A stretch of 64,000 bases of DNA from Acetobacteraceae bacterium (GTDB taxonomy: Bacteria; Pseudomonadota; Alphaproteobacteria; Acetobacterales; Acetobacteraceae): NCBI GenBank assembly GCA_003164135.1, contig PLSD01000052.1:1-64000 (forward strand), written 5' to 3'. The notes below the pieces were generated by a model that worked only from the letters and a program-made list of their open reading frames with translations, had not been told where the DNA came from and did not search any database. Positions 44,761-52,885 of this stretch are shown one piece after another; the first letter of the stretch is position 1; each line of letters opens with the position of its first letter. The position numbers were made by a program, and so were the translations under genes.

Positions 44761-47482
44761 TCGTACGCGCATGAGGCTCGTACTCGTCGACGGGTCCGGG
44801 TTCATCTTCCGGGCGTTCCATGCGATCCCTGACATGACGCGGCCGGATGGCGTGCATGTGAACGCGGTGTTCGGCTTCTGCAATATGATCTCGCGGCTGA
44901 TGAAGGACCATACGGGGTCGCATCTGGCTGTGATTTTTGATGCGGGACGGATGACGTTCCGAAACCGGATGTATGAACCGTATAAGGCGCACCGGCCGGA
45001 GGCGCCGCCGGAGCTGGTGCCGCAGTTTGCGCTGATCCGCGAGGCGACGAAGGCTTTCGGTTTACCGAGCATTGAGCTGGATGATTGGGAAGCCGACGAT
45101 CTGATCGCGGCGTATGCGAAGGCGGCGGTTGAGGCTGGGGGCGAGGCGGTGATTGTGTCCTCCGACAAGGATTTGATGCAGCTGATCCGCCCTGGCGTGA
45201 CGATGCTTGACCCAATGAAGAACGTGCCGATCGGCGAGGCCGAGGTGGCGGCCAAGTTTGGCGTGACGCCGGATAAGGTGATTGAGGTGCAGGCGCTGAT
45301 TGGCGATTCCGTGGACAACGTGCCGGGTGTGCGCGGCATTGGCCCGAAGGGGGCGGCGGAGCTGATTGGGGAATACGGCAATTTGGAAGCGGTGCTGGAG
45401 GCCGCGCGCAGTGGCGCGATGAAGCCGGGCAAACGCCGCGACATGCTGGTAGAGTTTGCGGAAAATGCACTGATTTCCAAGGAGCTTGTGAAGCTGCGCG
45501 ATGATGCGCCACTGCCGGAACCGATTGAGGATTTGGCGCTGCGGCATTGGGACGACGCGGTGCTGTCGGCATTTTTGGACGCAAATAATTTTAAGAGCAT
45601 CAAGCAGCGGCTGAGTTTGAGCGATGCGCCGCGGGCTGAAGCCGCGGCGCCGAAGGCCGAGGCGGCGGCGTTTGGGGGCTATGAGACGGTGACATCAGCG
45701 GCCGCACTTGCGGCGTTGGTGGAGGCGGCGCGGCGGGTTGGGTATGTGGCCGTGGATGTGCAGGCGGATGACCGCAACTCGCTGCATGGGAATTTGCTGG
45801 GCATTGCGCTGGCGGTGGCACCGGGGCGGGCCGCGTATGTGCCGCTGGGGCATAATTTGGGGTTGGAGGATACGCCGCAATTATTGTGGCCCGATGTGCG
45901 GGGCGTGCTGGGTGAATTGTTCAGCGATGTTTCCGTGCTGAAGATTTTCCATGATGCGAAATACAACCTGGAAGTTTTGACGCGTGCTGGCTTGGCAGAG
46001 GTGGTGCCGCTGGATGATGTGATGCTGATTTCCTACGCGCAGGATGCTGGGAATTTCAGCCATGACCGCGAGACGCTGGCGCAAAAGCACCTGGCGCATG
46101 AGTTGAAGACTTTCGACTCGGTCGCGGGCAGCGGGCGGGGCCGGTTAAATTTTGCGAATGTGCCGATGGCTGGCGCGACGGCGTTTGCGGCGGAAGCCGC
46201 GGATGTGACGCTGCGGTTGTGGGCGATGCTGAAGCCGCTGTTGCGGGTGAATAAGTCGCTGGCTTTATATGAGCTGGTGGAGAAGAAACTGATCCCGGTG
46301 CTGACCGCCATGGAGTTGTATGGCGTGATGGTGGATCGCGATGATCTGCGGGCAATGTCGGTAGAGTTTGAAGGCCGGATGGCGGAGATTCAGAAGGATC
46401 TTCACCGGCTGGCGGGCCAGGAGTTTAATGTCGGCAGCCCGAAGCAGTTGGGTGAAATTCTGTTCGAGAAGATGGGGCTGCCAGGGGGCAAGCGCGGCAA
46501 GGCCGGGGCTTGGGGGACGGATTCTTCCGTGCTCGAAGGGCTGGCGGAACAAGGGATAGATATTGCGCAACGCGTTATGGATTGGCGGCAGTTGGCGAAG
46601 CTGAAGTCAACCTATGCGGATGCGTTGATTGGCCAGGCGGATGAGAACGGGCGGGTGCATACCAGCTTCCAGATGGCGGTGGCGGCGACCGGGCGGCTGT
46701 CCTCAACGGACCCGAATTTGCAGAATATACCTGTAAGAACCGTGGAAGGGGCGCGGATTCGCAAGGCGTTTATCGCGGCACCTGGGTGCAGTTTGATCTC
46801 GGCGGATTACGGGCAGATCGAGCTACGGCTGCTGGCGCATGTGGCGAATATCCCGGCGTTGAAGGAGAGTTTTGCTCGGGCTGAGGATATTCACGCGCGC
46901 ACGGCGTCCGAGGTGTTCGGCGTGCCGATGGCGGGGATGGATGCGGCGACGCGGCGGCGGGCGAAGGCGATTAACTTTGGCATTATTTACGGGATTTCCG
47001 CGTTTGGGCTGGGGCGGCAGTTGGGCATAGGTGCTGGCGATGCCAAGGCTTATATCGATTTGTATTTCAAACGCTATCCGGAAATCCGCACCTATATGGA
47101 AATGGCGAAAGAGCAGGCGCGGACGCATGGGTATGTGCTGACGCCATTCGGCCGGCGCTGCTGGATACCGCGGATAAAGGACAAAATGCCGCAGCTGCGG
47201 GCGTATGCGGAGCGGCAGGCGATTAACGCGCCGCTGCAGGGTGGGGCCGCGGATATTATCAAACGGGCGATGGTGAAGTTGCCGAAAGCGATGGCGGATG
47301 CCGGGCTTTCGGCACGGCTGATTTTGCAGGTACATGACGAATTGTTGTTCGAGGCGCCGGATGCCGAGGCAGAGCGCGTGGCGGCGATGGCGCGGGAGTT
47401 GATGCAGGCGGCGGCGGTGGAAATCTCCGTGCCGGTGACGGTGGAAACGGGGATTGGGAAGAATTGGGGGCAGGCGCATTGA
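44747..47482 (+). CDS. polA: DNA polymerase I, proofreading site degenerate
   Basis: About 911 residues. The 5'-3' exonuclease domain (LVLVDGSGFIFRAFHA, DWEADDLIAAYA) and polymerase domain (motif A SADYGQIELRLLAH, motif B RRRAKAINFGIIYGIS, motif C QVHDELLFEAP) are intact. The middle 3'-5' exonuclease domain is present, but its metal-binding residues are replaced: the DTE of E. coli reads DVQ, KYD reads KYN and YAAED reads FAAEA. Proofreading should be lost. The start is uncertain: ATG at 44747 (weak GGGA) or at 44771 (MRLVLVDG). It overlaps the zinc-finger gene if the earlier start is used. Confidence 0.95.
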   Translation: MAGIDRTRMRLVLVDGSGFIFRAFHAIPDMTRPDGVHVNAVFGFCNMISRLMKDHTGSHLAVIFDAGRMTFRNRMYEPYKAHRPEAPPELVPQFALIREATKAFGLPSIELDDWEADDLIAAYAKAAVEAGGEAVIVSSDKDLMQLIRPGVTMLDPMKNVPIGEAEVAAKFGVTPDKVIEVQALIGDSVDNVPGVRGIGPKGAAELIGEYGNLEAVLEAARSGAMKPGKRRDMLVEFAENALISKELVKLRDDAPLPEPIEDLALRHWDDAVLSAFLDANNFKSIKQRLSLSDAPRAEAAAPKAEAAAFGGYETVTSAAALAALVEAARRVGYVAVDVQADDRNSLHGNLLGIALAVAPGRAAYVPLGHNLGLEDTPQLLWPDVRGVLGELFSDVSVLKIFHDAKYNLEVLTRAGLAEVVPLDDVMLISYAQDAGNFSHDRETLAQKHLAHELKTFDSVAGSGRGRLNFANVPMAGATAFAAEAADVTLRLWAMLKPLLRVNKSLALYELVEKKLIPVLTAMELYGVMVDRDDLRAMSVEFEGRMAEIQKDLHRLAGQEFNVGSPKQLGEILFEKMGLPGGKRGKAGAWGTDSSVLEGLAEQGIDIAQRVMDWRQLAKLKSTYADALIGQADENGRVHTSFQMAVAATGRLSSTDPNLQNIPVRTVEGARIRKAFIAAPGCSLISADYGQIELRLLAHVANIPALKESFARAEDIHARTASEVFGVPMAGMDAATRRRAKAINFGIIYGISAFGLGRQLGIGAGDAKAYIDLYFKRYPEIRTYMEMAKEQARTHGYVLTPFGRRCWIPRIKDKMPQLRAYAERQAINAPLQGGAADIIKRAMVKLPKAMADAGLSARLILQVHDELLFEAPDAEAERVAAMARELMQAAAVEISVPVTVETGIGKNWGQAH

Positions 47483-48612
47483 ACCGGCGCGCCATCCAGA
47501 AAGTTTTGGACGATGCCGTGGCGGCGGGCACCCTGCCCGGGGTGGCGGCGGCGGTGACGGGCGCGGACGGGACGCTGTTTGAGGCGGCGGCGGGGGTGAC
47601 CGTGCTGGGCGGCGGGCAGAAGGTGAATGCGGACACGCTGTTCTGGATTGCCTCGATGACCAAGCCGGTGACGTCCTTGGCGGCGATGCAACTGGTGGAA
47701 CAGGGGCGGTTGGACCTGGATGCGCCGGTGGGGGATTTGCTGCCGGAGTTGAAAAATCCGCAAATTCTGGAAGGCGGCAAGCTGCGGCCGGCGACCAAGG
47801 CGATCACGTTAAAGCATTTGCTGACGCATACGGCGGGGTTTTCCTACTCATTCGCCAGTGCGGAATATGCGGCGTATTTCGCGGCGGCGGAGAACCCGCC
47901 GGTGTTTGGCACGCGGGCGGCGCTGGATGCGCCGTTGTTGTTCGAGCCGGGCGAGCGCTGGGAATATGGGCTGAGCACGGATTGGGTGGGGCTGGCGGTG
48001 GAGGCGGTCTCCGGGCTGACGCTGGAGGCGTATTTCCGCAAGCATATATTTGCGCCGCTGGGCATGGCGGATACGGAGTTTTTGCCGAGCGCGGAGCAGA
48101 TGAGCCGCCGCGCGCTGGTGCATCAGCGGCAGGCGGATGGCAGCCTGGTGGCAATGCCCCCTGCCCCGCTGGCGGTGCCGGAAGTGTTTTCCGGCGGTGG
48201 CGGGCTGTATTCGACGTTGCGCGATTACCAGAAATTCATGCGAGTGTTCCTGAATGCGGGGGCGGGAATTGTGGCGCCCGCGACTGTTACAAATATGTCG
48301 CGCAACCATATTGGAGGGTTGCGGGCTGGGTATCTCCCCTCTGCGAATCCAGCATTGTTCGTGGGCGCGGATGTGAATCCGGGGCAGCACAGCCAGTGGG
48401 GTCTGGGGTTTTTGATTTATCCCGAGACGGGAAGATTTGGCCGTAATGCAGGAAGTTTCGGCTGGGCGGGGATGGCGAATACTTATTTCTGGGTGGACCC
48501 CGTGGTTAACCAGGCAGCAGTGATTATGATGCAGATACTGCCCTCGGGCGATGTTGGGGCCATGAAAACCTTGTTCGGGTTTGAAAAGGCTGTGTATGCC
48601 GCGCCGCAGTAA
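47479..48612 (+). CDS. Beta-lactamase-fold serine hydrolase
   Basis: About 377 residues in the class C beta-lactamase/esterase (EstB-like) family. The catalytic SxxK is SMTKPVTSLAAMQLVEQG (about residues 61-78), followed by LLTHTAGFSYSF and YGLSTDWVGLAVEAVSG, the usual place of the catalytic Tyr. There is no signal peptide, so a cytoplasmic esterase or transesterase is more likely than antibiotic resistance. The start is a TTG overlapping the polA TGA (TTGA), giving MNRRAIQKVLDD; another TTG lies five codons upstream. Confidence 0.85.
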   Translation: MNRRAIQKVLDDAVAAGTLPGVAAAVTGADGTLFEAAAGVTVLGGGQKVNADTLFWIASMTKPVTSLAAMQLVEQGRLDLDAPVGDLLPELKNPQILEGGKLRPATKAITLKHLLTHTAGFSYSFASAEYAAYFAAAENPPVFGTRAALDAPLLFEPGERWEYGLSTDWVGLAVEAVSGLTLEAYFRKHIFAPLGMADTEFLPSAEQMSRRALVHQRQADGSLVAMPPAPLAVPEVFSGGGGLYSTLRDYQKFMRVFLNAGAGIVAPATVTNMSRNHIGGLRAGYLPSANPALFVGADVNPGQHSQWGLGFLIYPETGRFGRNAGSFGWAGMANTYFWVDPVVNQAAVIMMQILPSGDVGAMKTLFGFEKAVYAAPQ

Positions 48613-48651
48613 CTTGCTATAGATTTGCCGCCACATTCCGGGAAGCCAAAA

Positions 48652-50130
48652 ATGGATGCCACCGCCGCGACTGTCACGAAAACCAAGGTAACAGCTTTGC
48701 CGGGGGACGGTATCGGCCCCGAGGTGATGGCCGCAACCATGCGCATTCTGGAGGCTGCCAACGCGCCGGTGGAATGGGAAATGGTCGAGGGTGGGGCTGA
48801 GGTTTTCAAAAAAGGTATCATCACCGGCGTGCCACGCGAGACGCTGGACAGCATCGCCCGTAACGGGCTGGCGCTGAAAAGCCCGCTGGAGACGCCGGTG
48901 GGATTTGGCGGTAAATCTGCCAACGTAACGCTGCGCAAGCATTTCGAGCTGTATGCGAATATCCGCCCGGTGCGCGAGTTGCCTGGAATTACCACGCCTT
49001 ATACGGGCCGCGGCATCGACATGGTGATTGTGCGTGAGAACGTGGAAGACGTGTACGCCGGTATTGAGCATATGCAGACCACCACCGTGGCGCAGTGCTT
49101 GAAGCTGATGACCGCCCCCGGCTGCGAGCGTATTATCCGCGCCGCCTATGGGCTGGCGCTGGCGGAAGAACGCAAGAAGGTGACGACCGCGACCAAGGCG
49201 AACATCATGAAGCTCACCGAAGGGCTGATGAAGCGCGTGGCCGAAATGGTCGGGCCGGAGTTTCCGACTATCAAATCCGAGCACATTATTATCGACAATT
49301 GCGCGCACCAGTTGGTCGTTAAGCCCGAAGCGTTCGACGTGATCGTGACCTCCAACATGAACGGCGACATCATCTCCGACCTCGCGGCCGGGCTGGTGGG
49401 CGGGCTGGGCATCGCGCCTTCGTCCAACCTCGGCGACCATGCCGCGATGTTCGAGGCGGTGCATGGCTCGGCGCCGGATATTGCCGGTAAGGGGCTGGCG
49501 AACCCGACGGCTCTGCTTTCCGCCGCGATTATGCTGCTGCGCCATATTGGCGCATTCGAAGTGGCGGCGACGGTGGAACAGGCGCTGTTCATTACCCTAG
49601 CCGAGGGTAAGAATTTGACCGGTGATTTGTCGCCGCGCGGGCATGGCGTGGGGACGCAGGCCTATACGGACCAGATCATCGCGAACCTGGGCCGTACCTC
49701 CAACCTGCCCTCGCGTCATTACAAAAAGCTGGAGCTGAAGACCTGGCCGGAACTGACTGCGCATAGCGAGCCCAACACGCGTGAGCTGGTGGGTATCGAC
49801 GTGTTCCTGGAAACCGCGCTTGGAGCTGAGGAACTGGGCAAGGCGTTGGAAGCGATCGCGCAGGACAGCCCGTTTGTGCTGAACGGCGTTTCCAACCGTG
49901 GCGTGCAAGTGTACCCGCCGAATGAGGGGCAGCAGACGTTCCTGGTTGACCATTTCGCCAGCCGCTTCATGTTCAAAACGCCGATCCCGCTGTCGGCTTC
50001 CAAATCCGAGGGGCAGCCGGAGATCAGCTATCTGGTGCAGCGCATCGGGGCGAAGTTCACATGGATGCATATTGAGAAGCTGCAGCGGTTTGACGGCAAG
50101 GACGCGTTTGAGCGGCCGCAGGGGGCTTAA
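48652..50130 (+). CDS. icd: NADP-dependent isocitrate dehydrogenase
   Basis: A 492-residue enzyme of the TCA cycle, of the long form known from Thermus with an extra C-terminal domain. Visible elements are LPGDGIGPEVMAATMRI, the substrate loop LKSPLETPVGFGGKSANVTL, LYANIRPVRELPG, IVRENVEDVYAGIEH, VTSNMNGDIISDLAAGLVGG (metal-binding Asp), and HGSAPDIAGKGLANPTAL of the cofactor site. GGGAAG lies before ATG at 48652; an in-frame ATG upstream is less likely. It converges with the DUF2147 gene. Confidence 0.93.
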   Translation: MDATAATVTKTKVTALPGDGIGPEVMAATMRILEAANAPVEWEMVEGGAEVFKKGIITGVPRETLDSIARNGLALKSPLETPVGFGGKSANVTLRKHFELYANIRPVRELPGITTPYTGRGIDMVIVRENVEDVYAGIEHMQTTTVAQCLKLMTAPGCERIIRAAYGLALAEERKKVTTATKANIMKLTEGLMKRVAEMVGPEFPTIKSEHIIIDNCAHQLVVKPEAFDVIVTSNMNGDIISDLAAGLVGGLGIAPSSNLGDHAAMFEAVHGSAPDIAGKGLANPTALLSAAIMLLRHIGAFEVAATVEQALFITLAEGKNLTGDLSPRGHGVGTQAYTDQIIANLGRTSNLPSRHYKKLELKTWPELTAHSEPNTRELVGIDVFLETALGAEELGKALEAIAQDSPFVLNGVSNRGVQVYPPNEGQQTFLVDHFASRFMFKTPIPLSASKSEGQPEISYLVQRIGAKFTWMHIEKLQRFDGKDAFERPQGA

Positions 50131-50146
50131 AGCTAAGCGCGGGGGG

Positions 50147-50674
50147 TTACGGGGGTTCGCCTCCGGTCCCCACGGCGTCGGTTGGTGAGCAACGGTTGAT
50201 CGGACCTGTCTCGCGGGTAAATGTTTCGTCGCGGCCAAACCAGGAAATAAGGATATAGCCGCGGACTTTAAGCGTGTCCGGCCCGTCGAGCCACATCCGG
50301 CCGGCGTAGGTTTCGCCGTTCTGCGGATTGTAGACCCAGCCACCTTCCCAGGTATCGGGATCATCTGCCGACGGCGTAAAACCGCCCATCAGGATCAGGC
50401 CGCATAAAGGCCGGTTACGCTGGCCCGGGTCGACGTTATGCACATCTATTCGCAATGCGTCGGGCCGGGAGCTTTTGCTCAGGCCGACCAGTTGACCGCA
50501 GAAGCCGCCAAGGCATGGGCTGATCTGCACAATCCAATTGCCATCGCCAACCACCCAGAAGCCGTTGAGAGGGGATTGCTCCGCCGTGCCAGGCGAACTT
50601 GCGGCGGCGCGTACTGCCGGAGGCATGATAGCCGCAACAGCTTGGCACAACATAAAAGCCAGCAACGTGCGCAT
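50147..50674 (-). CDS. DUF2147-family secreted protein
   Basis: A 175-residue protein with a signal peptide (MRTLLAFMLCQAVAAIMPPA, cleavage near AVRAAA). The mature part shows GFWVVGDGNWIVQISPC, GQLVGL, LCGLILMGGF, WEGGWVYNPQNGETYAGRMW and LKVRGYILISWFGRDETFTR, the DUF2147 pattern, a small periplasmic beta-barrel of unknown role. I chose ATG at 50674 for its signal peptide; the frame extends 23 codons upstream but these residues are basic and atypical. Confidence 0.85.
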   Translation of the reverse strand: MRTLLAFMLCQAVAAIMPPAVRAAASSPGTAEQSPLNGFWVVGDGNWIVQISPCLGGFCGQLVGLSKSSRPDALRIDVHNVDPGQRNRPLCGLILMGGFTPSADDPDTWEGGWVYNPQNGETYAGRMWLDGPDTLKVRGYILISWFGRDETFTRETGPINRCSPTDAVGTGGEPP

Positions 50675-51039
50675 GATGGCGTGCGCTTTCAGCCGGCGCC
50701 GTATATGTTTTTGGAAGGCAAAACTCAGGACCACACCAACCACCTAAAACTGCATTTTGAGAAAGACCCTGAGCAAGCTGATAAATTCAGGTCCGCACAA
50801 ATAAATAGACAACGCATCACAAAACCAACCTCTTGTCGCGTATTGTGGCAGATGCGTTCGATAAGACATTTTTTTATATTATTATTGCAAGTTTTTAACT
50901 CTTTCCCCAGTGTTATTTTCTCTCCATCTTTATGTCCAGCAAGGTGTAAAAAAATATTAGTGGCAAAGCTGAAGCACCAGAGCCGCAAAAAGCAAAATGA
51001 ATAGACAGTTAAATTATAGAATGTTAGATATAACTGGCC

Positions 51040-51053
51040 TTGATCCCGATCAA
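51040..51053 (+). promoter_or_regulatory. FNR/FixK-type box, distal
   Basis: TTGATCCCGATCAA matches the TTGAT-N4-ATCAA consensus of FNR/FixK/Dnr regulators at all ten defined positions. Its centre is 55 bp upstream of a second perfect box. Confidence 0.7.
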
Positions 51054-51094
51054 TGGCGGACAAGCGCGCCAGTGGCGGCTTGATTAGTTTTGAT

Positions 51095-51108
51095 TTGATC
51101 TGAATCAA
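51095..51108 (+). promoter_or_regulatory. FNR/FixK-type box, proximal, with -10 element
   Basis: TTGATCTGAATCAA is again a perfect consensus match. A CATAAT/ATAATA hexamer lies at 51130-51136, which puts the predicted transcription start near 51143 and the box centre at about -41. That is the geometry of a class II FNR-activated promoter. The downstream gene is the entericidin-like lipoprotein at 51185. Confidence 0.72.
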
Positions 51109-51184
51109 TGACAGTTTAGCAAGAATATCCATAATAATTAGCGTGTGAGTAATAGGTACACATTTTGTTCCCGAGGAGCCTGAA

Positions 51185-51352
51185 ATGTCAAAATTATTTC
51201 GCTTAGCCTTAACGATGGCGGTGCTGTTTGGTACTGTTCCGCTGTTGGCTGCATGCCATACAACTGCCGGAGTTGGCCAGGATGTGTCACAGGGTGGCCA
51301 TGCATTGACCAACAGCGCAAATGCGAATGCGCCCACCACACCTCCTCCTTAA
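51185..51352 (+). CDS. Entericidin-like small lipoprotein
   Basis: A 55-residue lipoprotein. The signal sequence ends LLAAC with Cys at residue 24, followed by HTTAGVGQDVSQGGHALTNS, the entericidin A/B core (TxxGxGxDxxxxGxxL). The tail is short and Pro/Thr-rich. Entericidins are small envelope lipoproteins; in E. coli the EcnA/EcnB pair acts as antidote and bacteriolytic toxin. Only one member is present here. GAGGAG precedes the ATG. Upstream lie two perfect FNR/FixK boxes, so expression probably rises when oxygen is low. Confidence 0.85.
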   Translation: MSKLFRLALTMAVLFGTVPLLAACHTTAGVGQDVSQGGHALTNSANANAPTTPPP

Positions 51353-51436
51353 GGGAGGGGCGGGCTTGCTGAGTTCTAGGGTTTCCGGCGCACTTTTGAT
51401 ATTGTGAGGTCGTTTTGTGGAATAAGGGTGTGAATC

Positions 51437-51802
51437 ATGAATATGAAAGAATTGGAAGTTAAACTTCCATCCCGCTTAAACTCGGCGGCCGCTAGTTTCG
51501 AAGACGGATTGGTGGAGGGTAGGTGCTTGAAATGCGCCTGTTTACGTGAACACCGCGATTTAATTTGGCGGGAGGCTGTTGTCAGTCATTTCGTCGGTTT
51601 GACCATGCGGCAGCGTGAGGTTCTGGAGAGGGTTCTCGCGGGGCGACCTAGCAAGGTTATCGCGGCGGATCTTGGTATCAGCCAACGCACGGTGGAGAAC
51701 CATCGTGCGAAAATCATGCAGAGAACAGGCTCGAAGTCTATTCCAGCGTTAGCCCGGTTGGCGGTTATTGCTGAGTGGAGTGGTGATACTGACCTGCACT
51801 AG
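51437..51802 (+). CDS. Short LuxR-type DNA-binding regulator with Cys cluster
   Basis: A 121-residue protein with a C-terminal LuxR/FixJ helix-turn-helix (LTMRQREVLERVLAGRPSKV then IAADLGISQRTVENHRAKIM, about residues 55-95). There is no receiver domain. Instead the short N-terminus carries C30-x2-C33-x-C35 followed by His39, which could bind metal or sense redox state. The frame begins 84 bp after the entericidin-like gene on the same strand. AAGGGTG lies in front of the ATG. Targets are unknown. Confidence 0.8.
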   Translation: MNMKELEVKLPSRLNSAAASFEDGLVEGRCLKCACLREHRDLIWREAVVSHFVGLTMRQREVLERVLAGRPSKVIAADLGISQRTVENHRAKIMQRTGSKSIPALARLAVIAEWSGDTDLH

Positions 51803-51969
51803 GGCGATGTGAGTGCCCACAGCGGTACTGCCGGTTGGCAGGGCAGGGCAATAGCCTAAATCCCGGCTGGGGCGGAGCTTTTGGCCTGTTACTTGTGTGC
51901 GGCCGGGTCCGCAGAAAGCTCACATGAAGTACGATACCATCTCGTAATCTGAACCGAAAGAGGCGTGTG

Positions 51970-52125
51970 ATGCTTGGAATAATCCTTCTCGTGGTCCTTA
52001 TTCTGATTTTGATCGGAAGCGTGCCGACGTGGCCGCATAGCCGCGATTGGGGTTATTATCCTAGCGGCGGGGTCGGACTTATTCTGATTATCGTGGTTAT
52101 TCTATTGATCATGGGGCGGATTTAG
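51970..52125 (+). CDS. DUF3309-type small membrane protein
   Basis: A 51-residue peptide: MLGIILLVVLILILIGSVPT, WPHSRDWGYYPSG, then GVGLILIIVVILLIMGRI. Two hydrophobic segments flank the WPHSRDWGYYPSGG stretch, the pattern of DUF3309. These small proteins are frequent in alpha- and betaproteobacteria; the function is unknown. AAGAGG precedes the ATG. Confidence 0.82.
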   Translation: MLGIILLVVLILILIGSVPTWPHSRDWGYYPSGGVGLILIIVVILLIMGRI

Positions 52126-52195
52126 CGCGCCACAGCCATAGATTGAGATTTGCCGCACACTTGCGTCTGCGCGGCTTGATCCTCAAAAAGCTTGC

Positions 52196-52834
52196 ATGAT
52201 GACCCAGGATTGGACCGAAGCTACCGCCCCCAATGGCGTCGCCAGCCGCGAGGATGTTGAAACTGCGCTGCATCTGACGCAACGGCCGGTGCGGTTCACC
52301 GGCTGGCTTCTGGCTGGGGCAGAATTGTATGGGTTGGATTTTCAACGTTGCGCGTTTTTGCGCTGCCGGGGTGGGGCGGCGGATTTTTCCTCTTGCGACC
52401 TGACCGAGGCGCGGTTTGCCGGCTGTGATTTTAATAATGCCCGGTGGCGGGGGGCGACGCTGAGTTCGGCCGTGTTCCAGGATTGTAAATTGACCGGGGC
52501 GCAGATTGTGGATGCGCGCACGCTGGGGCTGAAATTCGAGCGGTGCCTGCTGGTCAGCGCCCTACTGCACGGGCTCTCCTTCCGCCGGGAGGTGCTGGAG
52601 CAACTGGATTTTCAGGGCGCGGACCTGTCCGAGGCGGATTTCCGTGAGGCGGAGCTGGTGGGGTGCGATCTGCGCGGGGCCAATGTGACGCATGCGCGGT
52701 TTGAGGGCGCGGATTTGCGCGGGGCGGATTTAGGCAATTTGCGCATCGCGGATGCGGGGCGGTTTAAAGGCGCGATCATCTCGAAAGACCAGGCCGCGGC
52801 GTTGGTGCGTGGTTTGGGGCTGAAGATCGGCTAA
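52196..52834 (+). CDS. Pentapeptide-repeat protein
   Basis: A 212-residue protein in which A(D/N)LXX-type pentapeptides run from about residue 40 to 190 in two blocks (for example LAGAELYGLDF, CDLTEARFAGCDF, then FQGADLSEADFREAELVGCD and FEGADLRGADLGNL). Such repeats fold into a square beta-helix. It has no signal peptide or membrane helix. The relation to quinolone-resistance Qnr proteins is only structural. Two adjacent ATG codons (52196, 52199) are possible starts. Confidence 0.85.
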   Translation: MMTQDWTEATAPNGVASREDVETALHLTQRPVRFTGWLLAGAELYGLDFQRCAFLRCRGGAADFSSCDLTEARFAGCDFNNARWRGATLSSAVFQDCKLTGAQIVDARTLGLKFERCLLVSALLHGLSFRREVLEQLDFQGADLSEADFREAELVGCDLRGANVTHARFEGADLRGADLGNLRIADAGRFKGAIISKDQAAALVRGLGLKIG

Positions 52835-52885
52835 AGAGCCCCTCCCCGGCCTTTATCCCGCTGCCGGGTTCGGCTAAAGCGGGGC

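Larger units (their letters stand above)
50675..51184. promoter_or_regulatory. AT-rich divergent promoter region
   Basis: About 500 bp between DUF2147 (left) and the entericidin-like gene (right). It is clearly richer in A/T than the surrounding chromosome. The right 150 bp contain two perfect FNR/FixK boxes and a -10-like hexamer. No gene is supported in it. Confidence 0.6.

Noticed and set aside
47848-49545. 565-residue minus-strand ORF opposite the serine hydrolase and icd
   Set aside because: It crosses two well-supported genes and has no recognisable domain.
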